From contig NC_133570.1 of NCBI RefSeq assembly GCF_048773025.1, positions 21,426,001 through 21,490,000 of the forward strand: DNA of 64,000 nt. The letters are read 5' to 3'. A program made the translations under genes and the position numbers. This DNA is from Camelus bactrianus. Lineage: Eukaryota; Chordata; Mammalia; Artiodactyla; Camelidae. Positions 23,546 to 36,100 of this stretch are shown here, piece after piece. Every line of letters begins with the position of its first letter. Within the stretch, counting starts at the first letter, position 1. The notes beneath the pieces are model-generated. The model was not told the origin of the DNA. It did no database searches and saw only the letters and a list, made by a program, of their open reading frames with translations.

Positions 23546-24520
23546 TGAGTCCTGTGTGATATTATCATGTATGTAGGTTCAAATCTAGCAGAGAGGTCAA
23601 GAAATAACTCAGTTCCACTACCTCAAGGACCCTCGTGTTTTACCTTAATAACAATGCCGACTGCCTTTCTCCCGTGCCCCCTCTCTGCTCCTGACCCCTG
23701 CAACCACTACCTAGTTGTTCATTTCTAATTTTGTTCAGAAATTCTACAAAGACATAAGAACTAGACTCAGAGAATGAAGGCTTTTGGAATTGGCATCTTT
23801 CACTCCGCATAACCCCCTGCAGATTTCTCAAAACTGCCGTGTGCTCTAAGAGTCCCCTCCTTCTCAGGGCTGAGTCCTATTCCAATATTCAGGTACAGCG
23901 GCTGGGACCCAGCCTCCCTCTGCAGGACATCGGGTCGGTCTCCCTTGGGGGCTACTGTGTGGAAGTTACTCTGAACAGCCATGCACACGGCTCCGTGGGA
24001 ACAGTAGCTATCACTTCTTGAACTAAAGTCACAGGAGAGCAGTTGCTGGATCATAGGGACCCAACTGCAGTTTACAATTTGAAGATGCTGCCACTGTTCC
24101 CAAACAACTGGTCCAGTTCACATCCCACCAGCGTCGCAGGAGGGACCCGGTTGTCCATGGCCCTGCAGTGTCCGGGCTGTCACCACGTTTCACTTTACTC
24201 ACGCTGATGGGTGTGCAGTTGTTCCGCACGCTGCTGCGCCAGCATTACTCTCACGTCAACTGATACCCATCTTTCCATGAGCTGTTTCCCGTCTCTGCGT
24301 CCTCTTCCATGAAATACTTGCTCTTAATTTTGCTCATTCTTTAAACAGACTCTGTCAGTTAATTCTTACCATTTAGTTTTGAGAATAATCTAAACACCAG
24401 CTCTGTGTTGGATATGTGGTTTGCAAAGTTTTCTATGTGTCTATTACTTATTTATTTTATCCTCATTTAAAATATTTCAAACCCAAAACATTCTAGTTTT
24501 GGTGAGATTTAACTTCTCAA
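22620..24520 (-). repeat. Old antisense L1 fragments
   Basis: The + strand reads as typical antisense old-L1 text: 'ggttataatttacatatgct', 'gtgggcataagttttcattt', 'gaaacacctgggaatggaat', 'aaactgccgtgtgc' and 'catgagctgtttcccgtctc'. The sequence is heavily decayed. A (GT)n tract of about 40 bp interrupts it at 23510-23552. The 22620-22850 part is repeated at 26850-27075, and the 23800-24520 part at about 56400-57260. Confidence 0.55.
23510..23552 (+). repeat. (GT)n microsatellite
   Basis: Nearly pure GT dinucleotide tract. Confidence 0.85.
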
Positions 24521-25008
24521 ACTTTCCTTTTACAAACTCTGCTTCCGGTGTCATGAAAGGATTCCTGAATCACCCCACATCCTGGTGATCTTCTTCTGTG
24601 GATTCCTCTAAAACAGGCACCATGACATAAACAACACAAATGTGCCTCAGAAGAAAAAAGATCAACTTCACTGTGTCCAATGTTGGAATAATGGCCTCTC
24701 ACAGCAGCATGGTGACCTCTGTCCCCACAGCACCTGCTATGAGCACAGCCAAGCCCATCCTGTGATGCCCGCAGCACGAGACAGGATGACTGTGTCACCC
24801 AGGCCCAGAGGGCAAGCCCAGGCCCAGACTGAGGTGTGCCTCTCTGTGCTGGGGGCAGGGGGCAGCACTTCCTCACTCAGCACCAGAGACACTTCTGGGA
24901 CCTGGGCCCGGGCCTGGGACTGGGGCCTCTAGTGACATCCTCCATTGAGCCCAAATGCTCTCTGCTCAGCAGGGAGACGATCACCAGGGCCACAGGGCCA
25001 GGAAGTAG

Positions 25009-25016
25009 ATTTGCAT
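25009..25016 (+). promoter_or_regulatory. Ig octamer ATTTGCAT of the 25.1-kb V gene
   Basis: Perfect octamer 94 bp upstream of the ATG at 25103. Confidence 0.85.
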
Positions 25017-25102
25017 AAGGATGTCCCTTCTGAGGATAAGAGAGTTCTTGAGACCCCACCCCCAGCTGTGGGCTCAGAGGCAGAGCTCAGGGCGCCTCCA
25101 CC

Positions 25103-25595
25103 ATGGCCTGGAACCCACTCCTGCTCCCGCTCCTTTCTCTCTGCACAGGTCCTGACCCCAGGGCTCAGCCCCCAGGGTACCCAGGGATCAGCTGGGCCCT
25201 CAACATCAGCTCAGCAATGGGATGCTGAAGGGTGCATGGTCCTAAGGAATGAGACCCTGGTCCTCACCATCAATCTTCTCTCCTCTCCTGCAGGTTATGT
25301 GGCCTCTTCTGCACTGACTCAGCCCTCCGCAGTGTCTGTGTCCTTGGGAGAGACGGCCAGGATCACCTGCCAAGGAGGCAACGTTGGAAGCTCTTATGCT
25401 AGCTGGTACCAGCAGAAGCCAGGGCAGGCCCCTGTGCTGGTTATCTACGAAGATAGTGAACGGCCCTCAGGGATCGCTGAGCGGTTCTCTGGCTCCAGCT
25501 CTGGGGGCACAGCCACCCTGACCATCAGCGGGGCCCAGGCCGAGGATGAGGCCGACTATTACTGTCAGTCAGCAGACAGCAGTGGTTATAATGCT
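25103..25595 (+). CDS. IGLV3: IGLV family-3 V gene, intact frame (2)
   Basis: Germline lambda V gene. Leader exon 25103-25148 ([16 protein letters not shown]), intron 25149-25293, V exon 25294-25595. The mature start is [20 protein letters not shown]. Cys23 ('CQGGNVG'), Trp41 ('[15 protein letters not shown]'), '[20 protein letters not shown]' and 'DEADYYC' are intact; germline CDR3 is [10 protein letters not shown]. The promoter octamer and RSS are perfect, so this is one of the best candidates for a functional gene here. The donor after the leader reads GTCCTG rather than the GTGCTG of its relatives, which is still a GT donor. Its coding sequence stays open through the intron, so a longer unspliced frame exists by chance. 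Confidence 0.94.
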
Positions 25596-25634
25596 CACAG
25601 TGACACAGGCAGATGGGGAAGTGGGACACAAACC
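25596..25634 (+). promoter_or_regulatory. V-lambda RSS, 23-bp spacer
   Basis: CACAGTG (25596-25602), 23-bp spacer identical in its first part to that at 21363, ACACAAACC (25626-25634). Confidence 0.9.
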
Positions 25635-25639
25635 CCCTC

Positions 25640-27180
25640 CATCTGTGTCACCCTCTCCTCCAGCCGCAGGAGGCCTGTAGACAAAGCAGTGACAGCTCTG
25701 GCCTGGTTCCCCCAGGTCTGAGTCTCCCAGGCTGCCCTCAACTTGCCCTCCAAGCAGCTCTGCACACGGTGGATCAGGGGTGAAACATTGCCTGACTGGA
25801 CCAGTGTGTCCAGGGGTTGGCTGAACAGGATATGAATAGGGGACAGAGGTTCCACATGGAAGAACAAACCGAGAGACATATCTTACCAGGGTAATTACCT
25901 TGGAATTTCCTTAAGTGGTCACCGGATTCTCCAGCATTCGACCCCAGAATCTATCGGCTCATCTGAGCTGTTGAACAGCCAGTGCCTTTCATGTACACCT
26001 GGACCTCTGAGTCCACGTTGATTAGCTGGGTTTAACAGTAACCCTGATCCTTGGCCCTGACTTGCCTGGGATCGGGTTTGATTTCAGGGCTGGATCCTGA
26101 ATCTCAGCAGGGCCCCCAGTGATGGGGGCTGACAGAGAGACTCCACGAGCTGCTTGTGGTCTGGATGGCTCCACGGGGGCAGGAAGGGAAGGGTCACTGG
26201 TCTCCCGGGAAGGCTGGATTGGGGATGGGAGCAGGAGTAGAGAGGATCCTAGGGTTCAGTCCAGCAGGGACATCTGTCACCCGAGTCTGACTGGACTCTC
26301 AGGGGACACAGGACCAACCCATCCCTTCCCCCACTCCAGGAAAGGGTTGTTCTTTCCAAGGGTTTGCAGTGACTTTGTCCCAAACATGCCCCTGCAGGTC
26401 CTCTCATGGGGCATGTCCTGCCCCCTTACAATGGAGGGAAGGAGCCAGGAAAACTGCGTGGAATAAATCCACCACTATGATGGTCCCACCACCTACACAT
26501 CCCCAGGACATGTGATGTTCAGACTGGAAGAAATTCTGCAGAAGTGTCTGATGGACAGACAAAGGGACAGAGTGCAGGGAATGGGACACTGATGGAAAAG
26601 TGGGACCAGTGAAGACTGTTCCATCTGTGCTTAGATAGTGACCAGCCAGGGAGGGGACAGCCTGTACAGAGGCTTGGCCACAGAGGATGGCTAGAGTGGG
26701 CTGGCGAGGACAGCCTCGAAGCCATGGTCCCTCTCTGCCCACACCTGCTCCCTCCCTCCCTGTTCTGGGGAGAGTGTCCTCTGCTTTCTCAAGACTTGTT
26801 CACAATGTCTAAGTGAGACTTTGCTCCTTGGAAACTTCTTCCACTTTTTCTTCTTTTCTAAGTTATAATTTACATACACTGAAAAATCACAACATTTAGA
26901 AACATTTTGTGAGTATTTATAAATGCATATAGAGATGTAAGTGTCCCGCCACCTCAGCAGACAGCAGCTCAGTCATTCCCATAGCTGCCCCAGGTGCTTT
27001 TGGGGGCGGCCCTTCCTCCAGCCCCACCTCTGGGACTGCTGGTCTGATGTCTGTCCCTCCAGTTGGGTCTTCAGTGTGTGTGAGTGTGAGGGTTATCACC
27101 CTGACATAAAATCTTTTTCCTCCACTGTTACCTTTAAGGTTGAAGTAAAATTATGGCTGCGTGTCTCTCAGACCTAATTC
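25640..27180. other. Family-3 downstream flank, copy 2, ending in an old L1 fragment
   Basis: No gene was seen. The stretch is the second copy of the flank at 21400-22850, including the antisense old-L1 piece at about 26850-27075. Confidence 0.55.
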
Positions 27181-27479
27181 TGGTAGGATTGGCCTATATC
27201 TCTTGCCCTGGTCCCGGGACCTCATTCTCTTCAGCACCCCTTTCCTGCCAAGGCACTGTCATCCTGAAACCTTTCTGAAGCACATAGGACTGTCCCTGGC
27301 CCTGAGCTGACTGGGGACACCAGGGTAGAGCATCTAGGAACTGCCCCAGGAGCTCTCGGCAGAGGCAGAACAGGGCAGCTTCTTAATGCCTCCACAAACA
27401 CCAGGTGCGCTTGGCAAAGCAGGATTTTGAGTCAGACTCTGATGCTCACGTGTGACCAAGGTCTGACATGGAGCAGGGC

Positions 27480-27625
27480 AAAAGGGGGAAGTTTTCTCAT
27501 TTGTTCACGGACTCCATCCACCCACCAAGCCCGTGGGTCACTGAGGGTGAGACTGATGGAAGGGGCCTCTGGGGGCCCAGGGAAACCCTGGGGCCCAATG
27601 CAGGTCAGCGGTAGGGGCAAATGTC
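27480..27625 (+). pseudogene. Orphan intron relic of an IGLV3-21-like V gene
   Basis: The segment with 'tctcatttgttca', 'gggtgagactgatgg' and 'caatgcaggtcagc' aligns with the leader-V intron of the 62.1-kb V gene (about 62376-62500). Neither leader exon nor V exon is found next to it. It therefore marks a V gene of that subgroup lost by deletion, leaving only intron sequence. Confidence 0.6.
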
Positions 27626-28849
27626 TGGAATCACTGGGCTTACAGACAGCCCCTTTGTCTCCGCAAGACGTGGGGCTGTCCCAGGGGGAACCATAGCTTC
27701 TGTGCCTTAGGCAGTGGGAGGGAGGAGGGACCCCGCCCAGCCCACAAGGCGTGAGGATCCCGGGCCTGAGGCTGGAGTGGGCCGAGCACTACAGTGAGGA
27801 GAAAAATGGACTGGGTCAGGGGCTCCCCCGTACCCTCCATGATGTCTGCTACATCGCCCACACCCTGTTACTATTCAGTACCCGGCCCATTTCCAAGCCA
27901 GGGATCTGAGTGTGTTGTGAAGGCCAGGCCTCAGCTCAGGGCCTGGCAGCCTGGGGTTCTTCCAAAGCTGCTCCATGAATTTGGTCAGACCACGATCACC
28001 ACCATCAATTTCAGGTCTTCCTCCCTCTCACCTCCATCAGTGTCCAGAGCTGTGGACGGTCTGGGATTTCATCCTGCCTGCAGGATAACAGCCAGTGTGT
28101 TTTGCTCCAGAGGGAGACACTGCCTTTACTTTCCAGTGTTGTTCTTTAACACAGACATCCTTGAGAAGATGGTCCAAACAGAGGCGACCTGTGCCTTTGC
28201 TTGTGAGACCCACAGACAGTGGTCCTCATCCCTGTGAGAGAAGTAAAGTCACGGCTGTTGGCCTCTGACTATGTCCCATGAAAGGGGCTGGACTGATTTC
28301 CACCAGGTGTAGCAGGAGAGTCAAACACACGGGCCAGATGACTCTTAAAGGGACCTCTCAAGAAAGTTACTTTGGGAGGCCCAGGGTAGGCAGGCATCTT
28401 TCAGAATTGCTGAAATGGAAAACCAGAAGGGATGCACCAGTGGACTTCAGTGTACATATTAGAGCTCCTGGGGATTAAAAGCAACTGGAAAGCAAGAGGG
28501 CAGGTGCTGGCCATGACAAGCAGGAATGTGCAGCCTGCAGCCCTGAGTCCTTCCTACCCCAGCAGCGTGACAGCACTGGGACCCAGACAGAGGCAACAAC
28601 CTCAAAGAATGCCCTGGAGATGTGGGAGAGCCTGGCCTCTTGACAGTGTTGCATCGAGAATGTTCAGAATCTGCTTGAACATCAGTGTCCTCATCTTCTA
28701 ACGGGAGAGAAAATTCAGCTCATCGGGCGGTTGGCTCCGCTGTCAGTGCTGGATAAGCAGCACCCTCTCATCACTGCATCACTGTATCCTGTATTGTATT
28801 CCTGGGCTTCAAAACAGACCCCAACTGAGCACACATGTGATCTCCTTAT

Positions 28850-28945
28850 TCCTCGTGGCCTCCCTGTGGCAAAGGAATTGCCCCCATTTTACTGATAAGG
28901 AAACTGAGGCCCGGAGGTGACCTAGGTCTGGCTGCTTTCAACATC
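28850..28945 (-). repeat. MIR-like SINE fragment
   Basis: 'actgataaggaaactgaggc' followed by 'gaggtgacctaggt' is the reverse complement of the MIR core ('gcctcagtttcc'). Confidence 0.5.
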
Positions 28946-30139
28946 ACTCCTTGAACAAGTGGTAGAGGATCCCTCCCCACAAACCTCTTCCTGGCTGAGA
29001 AGCTGAGCGAGGAGCTGACCGGGGGTGCTGGCCAGCCTTGGCCAACCCGGCCAAGGAAGGGCAGTCTCTACTGGCCAGAGTGGAGGCTGCAGGGATCCAG
29101 CCCGGGGGACTGGTCACAAGAGAAGCCCCAGCCCACTGAACTCAGGCCTCAGCAACTCCTGTACTGTTGGGCACTTGGTCACCCTGCACGGCCTGGCTGG
29201 GCCCCTCGGAGCTGCTCCACAGCTGGAGATGCCCTTGTGGAACAAAGACATCAGTGGGGCAGGTGTGCGGATCCCGGGGCCTGGACGGCAGGGCTGGGGG
29301 CGGGCTTTGGTGTGATAATTGAGCCCTGGATCCCCACCACAGCGGAGCAGTTAGCACATGCCACTCTGGGATAGGGCCCCCAAGAGTAAGGGCTGTGGGC
29401 CCTGGAGGGGGCCGGGTGCCAGTGCCAGGACAGAAAAAGCCCAGGCAGAGGAGGGGCCACGTGGCTGGGGCACACTGGGACAGCCACTGTTGGCAAGAGA
29501 AACCAGGGGCACTTGCTGGCCTCCCTCCAGCTGGGCTGGAGTTGCCTTTGACCCTGAGGGCCAAAGAGGACACGACAGCTCAACTTGTCCGTGAGGTTTC
29601 CAGGGGGCAGAGCCCTGGCCCCACGCGGCACTGGCCTGTAACACTGCTGGCCTGTTGTTCGCCCCTGGCCGGCTGCCCCCATCGGCAGCACCATGGTGAG
29701 CGGGTCCTTGGCACGGAGCTCATCCAGCCTGCAACGCCTGGGATAAAGGTAAGGGGCAGAGTGAGCTGTGGTGCAGGGGGAGAGGGGTTTCCTTTGAGGA
29801 CATCCAGGGATGGATGACCAGAGGGGAGAGCAGTGAGAAAGGAAATCAGCAGGAGAGAAGGGGCCTGAGCAGACACTGGCTTTCTTTAAAGTGTTGATAT
29901 TTTGTCAAGTGTGGATTTGTTTGCATTGATTTTTATTAGTTACCATTGATTTGAAAGATTATTTATTTCAATGACTGAGTTTTGGGGGCACCCCTTAAAT
30001 TTGGCCCCCAAGCCCAGTGCCTCACTTGCCCCACCCCAGTCCTCTGAGCATGTGAGAAGCAGGGAGGCAGGGCCAGGACCTCCCCAGCAGGCACTGATTC
30101 TTTTAGGGGCAGCGGCCCCACAATACAGATCCTGCTTTC

Positions 30140-30222
30140 ATCCCCATCGTTCAGACAGGAATAGAGGTCCAGAGAGGTGAGGCGATCTGCCCAACGTCAC
30201 ATAGCACGTGGGTGCAGACACA
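30140..30222 (-). repeat. MIR-like SINE fragment
   Basis: 'tccagagaggtgaggcgat' followed by 'cccaacgtcacatagc' resembles antisense MIR. Confidence 0.45.
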
Positions 30223-31179
30223 GGACTGTAAGATGCCAAGAGTTAACAGACACCACTGTGTCCTCTGTTTTAATAAAATGATCCAAGAGAGCGGCCAGTC
30301 TGCAAGGCATCCAGAGAAGGAAACCAAGGCCTGGCTCAGATTCCCCCACAGAGCTCAGCACCTCAGCACCTCAGCATGGCTCTTAAAAGTTTCCTGGGTC
30401 CAGGCCTGACCCAAGGGGGGCTCATCCAGGCACAGGACCATCGGACGATGTTAGGAACAGTAACATGGGAGAGGGGTGCCTAAGCTGGTCTTGCAGACCC
30501 AGGGCTCTGACCTGTGATGGGAGTTCCAGGTGAAGGGAGCTGCATGGGCTGAGGAGGAGAGTGGAGTGCACAGGCCGGCAGGGAGCACCCAGTTTCGTGA
30601 GATTGGCAAAGACCTCGGGGGTCCTTTATGCTGGGGTCCAGGTGTCATGGAGGGATTTAAGTCGGGGACTCTCAGAATCACATCCGTGCTTTGGCAGCAG
30701 ATCGGAGACTGGGGTGAGGCCAGATTAGAGGATGGAGGAGTGGCTGGTCCACGGTGACCAGGTACCAAGATCTCCGATGGAAGCAGCAAGTGGATTTAAA
30801 GTGGCGGTGCCAGAGGGCTGACGGGAGGAACAGGCACTGACCTGGACTGTCTATACAAGTTGAAAGCATACATCTTTTTTTGCAAAATGCAGCAAGTCAT
30901 TTTTTAAAAATCATATTTACTTAAACTGTGTAATTTACAAAGACATAACCAGAGGCTTCCAGACCAGAAATTCGACATTATTAATGACGGGAGAAAAATG
31001 GAAATAACCCAAATATCCAGCAGGAAGGGTGGGACTAAACACACACGAACTCTCACAAAACCTCCAAAATCATGTTTCTGAAATTGGGTTTTTAAAGTAT
31101 GTGTGCATTTTCAAAAGCCGATCAGAAAATATAGAAAAATTTCAGCAGCGTGTCTCTGGCTGGTTGGAATCTACCTAGT

Positions 31180-32830
31180 GTTAATTTTTGCTTTCTTTTT
31201 CTATAGTTATGAAAATGTTCACAAGAAAATATATTTCATTTTTATCTTCTGAAATAATTTTCAATACAAGAGTACTATGTGCTTTTAAACAAAGATTATG
31301 CACAAAAGTGTATAAAACAGCATTTGCTGTTACCATCTCCCTACATCCTACCCGTGTTGGGATTTTATTTTTCCAACATGGAGTCATAATCTGTACAGTA
31401 GCCTGCAGTTAGCTTTCAAACAATCTGTTGACATTTTCTCCATCAGTCCATAAGAATTTCATCATGGCTTTGTCAGACTTCGTAGTTTGGGTGAACCAGC
31501 ATGTCTCTAGTCATTCCCCAAATAATGGACATTTAGGTTGTTTCCACTTAAAAATATTAATTAGAACAGAGGCTACAGTGGAAACTGCCACACATGTGCA
31601 TGTGCTGTGTACGTGTGTGAAATGCACTTAAGTGTCTCCATAGGAACGATGCCTAAAAGCGGGATTGCTGGGTCAGAGAGAACAGGCTTTGAAATGTTCA
31701 CAAGCGGCACCAGTGATCCTCCCAAAAGTCTGCTCCAGCTTCCACTCACTAGAAGGATTGACAGTGCCTGTTCCTCTCCATCCTTCCCAACAACGTGGCA
31801 GGGCTGATCCTTTTGTTATTTTGCACATCTGATGAGCAAAAATGAGGACAAATATATTTGTTGTTTATTTGTTTGATCATTCGTGAAACTTATTTTCGTT
31901 TCAAATTTTTATTGGTGATTTTATTTCTTCTGTGAATTTACTGGTCATAATTTTGCATTTTTTTCATTCGATTGGATGTATTTTTTTTAAGTTTGATAGA
32001 AACCCTGTATCTGTTTGGGATATAACCCCTCTTTAAGAACGTGTGGCATAAATATTATTCCCTGGTCTGTTTTATGCCTTTCTTGGTAAAGTTTTCACCA
32101 TAAAGCCTTTTGAATTTTCACATGTCAGGTTGGCTGTTTCTGTGATCAGTGGCAAACAAAGGAAAGGCATCTTTCGTTTGATTTTCTTTTCCATTTTATT
32201 CTGACACTTTCATTGCTCTGCTGTGTCTTCTATCTCTGCCTGGAGTTCACTTTTGCATAGGCAGGAATATAAACTTATATATTTTCCAAATGAAGAGACA
32301 ATCTCGTGGATTTGTTGAATATAAACACAATTTTTATCAAACCCTAAATCATTGACATATCACATCCTCTCTGTGGTTCTGTTGATCTAATGATCAGTTC
32401 CCATGTCCGTTCTACCCCATTTTAATGATTTTTGCTTGACAGTGTATTTCGGTACCTGGCAGAGAACGACCCTGTCATTATTACTGATTGAAAATATTTG
32501 CATCTGTTGTCTGTCATTATTGTCACTGTTCGACTTTGGAATCAGTTTAGTAATTTTTAAAAATTATCCCTTTGGTGCTGTGTTAGTAATTTCATAGAAT
32601 AGACGGGCCCTTTGTGGAGAATTGATGTCTTTCTCTATTGTGTGCCTTAGTCAAGGTGCATTAGGTTTTATCCATGCGAATGTTGCACATTTTGTGTTAA
32701 GTTTTTTCCTAGGGGTTTTAAGAGAATTTCTATTGAAGTTGTAAATGTTTCACCAGTTTCCTATCCTGGATAGTTATGTCCTGTGTCAGACGAAACCTGA
32801 CTTTCTGTTATCATCCTTGTATGGTCATTT
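31180..32830 (-). repeat. Old antisense L1 fragment
   Basis: The + strand reads as antisense old L1 3' text: 'aataatggacatttaggttg', 'gcgggattgctgggtcagag', and then 'tgttattttgcacatctgat'. Heavily decayed; edges uncertain. Confidence 0.55.
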
Positions 32831-33149
32831 TTCTTAACACTCATATTATTTCCAATTCTACTCCTCCTGAGTGTCTTGGGATAATTTTACTTAAGTACAC
32901 TAACCCATTATCTTCAAAGAGCAACTTTATCTCATTATTCCTAACACTCCTACCCCCTCATCTCATTCCGTTGGCTCAAATCTGTGGAATATCTTGACTA
33001 GTGGAAAGTAATTATGGGAACCCAGGAATTTAAAGCAGTTTTACCTCTAAGTGGGAACTTTTCTAAAAGTTTTGCGAGACATCCTTTATCACATTGAAGA
33101 TGTTTCTTTAGATGATCAACTTAATACAATGCTGGCTGTTTCTTTTCTT

Positions 33150-36100
33150 TAAATCAGAAACATTGTTTCAAATGCTCCAACAAAAAGACGCAGAGTGGCA
33201 GACTGGTTAATAAAGCAAGAACCTTCTATATGCTGCATACAAGAGACCCAGTTAAGTGAGAAGGACACATATAGATTGAGAGTGAAAGGATGGAAAAGGA
33301 TATTCCAAGCAAATGGTAAAGCCAAGAAAGCAGGTATAGCAGTACTCATTTTGGACAAAATAGGCATTAACATAATGCCCATAAAGAAAAAAGAAAGAAT
33401 GGCATCTTATAATGATTAAAAGAGTAATAAAAGATGAGAATATTACACTCATTAATATATATGCACTCACGATTGGAGCACCTAAGTAATTAAAACAATT
33501 ACTAAGAGAGATAAACGGGCAAACTGATGAGACTAATATCATTGTGAGAGATTTTAACACCATATTAACATGACTAGACAGATCTTCCAGAGAAGGTAAA
33601 TAAGACAACAAAGGAATTTAATGATACAATAGAAAAATTAGAGTTGGTAGATATTTTAAGAGCATTACACACCCCCAAAAATAAGATATACATTCTTTTC
33701 AAGTGCACAAGGAACGTTTTCTAGGATTGATCATGTACTTGGGCACAAAAGAAGCCACAACAATTTTAAGATGATAGAAATTATCTCGAGTATCTTTACT
33801 GATCACAATGCCATGAAACTAGAAATCAATTACAGAGAAACAAAGGAGAAAAAAGGAAAGTATGGAGATTAGAAAACATGCTATTAAAAAACCAATGGGT
33901 CAATGATGAAATAAAAGCTGAAATTAAAAAATACCTTGAGAGAAATGAAAAGCTAAAACACAACCACACATAATTAATGGGATGCAGCAAAGGCAGTACT
34001 AAGAGGAAAGTTAACAGTGATACAGACCTTCCTCAAGAAACAACAATGTCAAATAAAAAATCTAACCCACCAGCTAAAAGAATTAGAAACAGAAGAGCAG
34101 AAAAATCCAAAAGGCAGCAGAAAGAAGGAAATAATAGAGATCAGGGAGGAAATAAATTAGATAGAGATTAAGAAAACAATAGCAAAATCAACCAAAGCAA
34201 AACCTGGTATTTTGAAAAAGTAAATAAAGTCAACAAACCTCTGGACAAATTCACAAAGAAGAAAAAACAGAGACCACAAATAAGAAAATAAGAAAAGAAA
34301 ATGGGGAAATTACAACAAATAACAGAAATACAGAATAGCATACAAGAATATTATGAAAAACTATATGGAACCAAAATGGATAACTGAGAAGAAACATACA
34401 GTTCACCAAGACTGAATCAAGATGAAACTGACCACTTGAACAATCGATCACTTGAAGTGAAATCGAATTAGCAATACAAATATCCGTACAAATAAAAGTC
34501 CATGACTGGTCGGCTATACAGGGGAGTTCTACCAAACATACAAAGAAGAACTCATACCAGTCCTTCTCAAACTCTTCCAGAAGACTGAAAAGGCGGGAAT
34601 ACTCCCAAACTCATTCTATGAAGCCACCATCACCCTGATACCAAAAACAGGCAAAGAAACAACCAAAAAAGAGAATTAGAAACCAATATCACTGATGATA
34701 AATCCGTACCAAAATGTTAGCAAATAGAATCTAAAAGCACATAAAAAAGATTACACATCATGATTAAGAGGGGTTCATCCCAGGGACACAAGGGTGGTTC
34801 AACATACGCAAGTCAATCAATGGAATCCATCCAATCATCAAGAGAAAGGACAAAAACCACATGACCATCACAATGGATGCAGAAAAAGCATCTGATAAAA
34901 TTCAACACCCATTTATGATAAATACTCTCACCAAAGTGAGTATAGAGGGAACATATCTCAACATAGTAAAAGCTATATATGACAAGCCTACAGCCAGCAT
35001 AGTACTCAATGGTGAAAACCTAAAAATCTTCACACTAAAATCTGGGACAAGACAAGGCTGCCCACTATCACCACTCCTATTCAACATAGTCTTGGAAGTC
35101 CTAGCCACAGCAATCAGGCAAGAGAGAGGAATAAAAGGGATCCAAATTGGAAAAGAAGAGGTAAAAGTGTTACTATATGCTGATGACATGATACTATATA
35201 TAGAAAACCTTACGAGGTCCACAAAAAAAAAATACTAAAGCTGATTGAAGAATTCAGGAAGGTAACAGATTATAAGATTAACATTCAAAAATCAGTTGCA
35301 TTTCTGTACACTAACAATGAATCAACAGCAAAAAGAAAATAAAGAAACAATCCCCTTTAAAATAGCACCCAAACTAATAAAATACCTAGGAATAAATCTA
35401 ACCAAGGAGGTGAAAGTATTATGCACAGAAAACTATAAACCATTGACGAAGGAAATTGAAGAAGACTTAAAGAAATGGAAAGATATCCCATGCTCCTGGA
35501 TTGGAAGAACCAATATTGTTAAAATGGTCACACTGACCAAGGCAATCTACAGATTTAATGCAATCCCTATCAAATTACCCAGGACATACTTCACAGAACA
35601 AGAACAAATCATAATAAAATTTATATGGAACCACAAAAGACGGAGAATTACCAAAGCATGACTGAAAAAAACAAAGAGGTGGGAGGCATGACACTCCCAG
35701 ACTTCAGACAATACTATAGAGCTACAGTAATTAAAACAGCATGGTACTGATACAAAAATAGACATTTGGACCAATGGAACAGAATACACAGCCCAGAAAT
35801 GAACCCACAAACTTTTGGTCAACTAAACTTTGACAAAGGAGGCAAGAATATACAAAGGAATAAAGACAGTCTCCTCAGCAAATGGTGTTGGCAAAACTGG
35901 ACAGCAGCATATAAAGCAATGAAGCTAGAACACTCCCTTACACCATACACAAAAATAAACTCAAAATGGATCAAAGACTTAAACATAAGACAAGATACAA
36001 TAAACTACCTAGAAGAAAATATAGGCAAAATATTATCTCACAAACATCTCAAAAATGTTCTCCTCGGGCACTCTAGCCAAGCAATAGAAATAAAAGCAAG

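Larger units (their letters stand above)
27640..31180. other. V-poor interval with small old repeats, no gene seen
   Basis: GC-rich, with several open frames up to 147 codons on both strands (for example 29142-29694) that overlap one another and lack conserved features. MIR-like pieces are at about 28850-28945 and 30140-30220. I support no host gene here. Confidence 0.45.

Noticed and set aside
24945-25721. A single 258-codon frame over the 25.1-kb V gene
   Set aside because: It reads from promoter through intron, V exon and RSS. The spliced leader/V structure explains it, and the true start is at 25103.
29142-29876. A set of open frames up to 147 codons on both strands
   Set aside because: GC-rich DNA gives long frames by chance; all overlap and none shows motifs.
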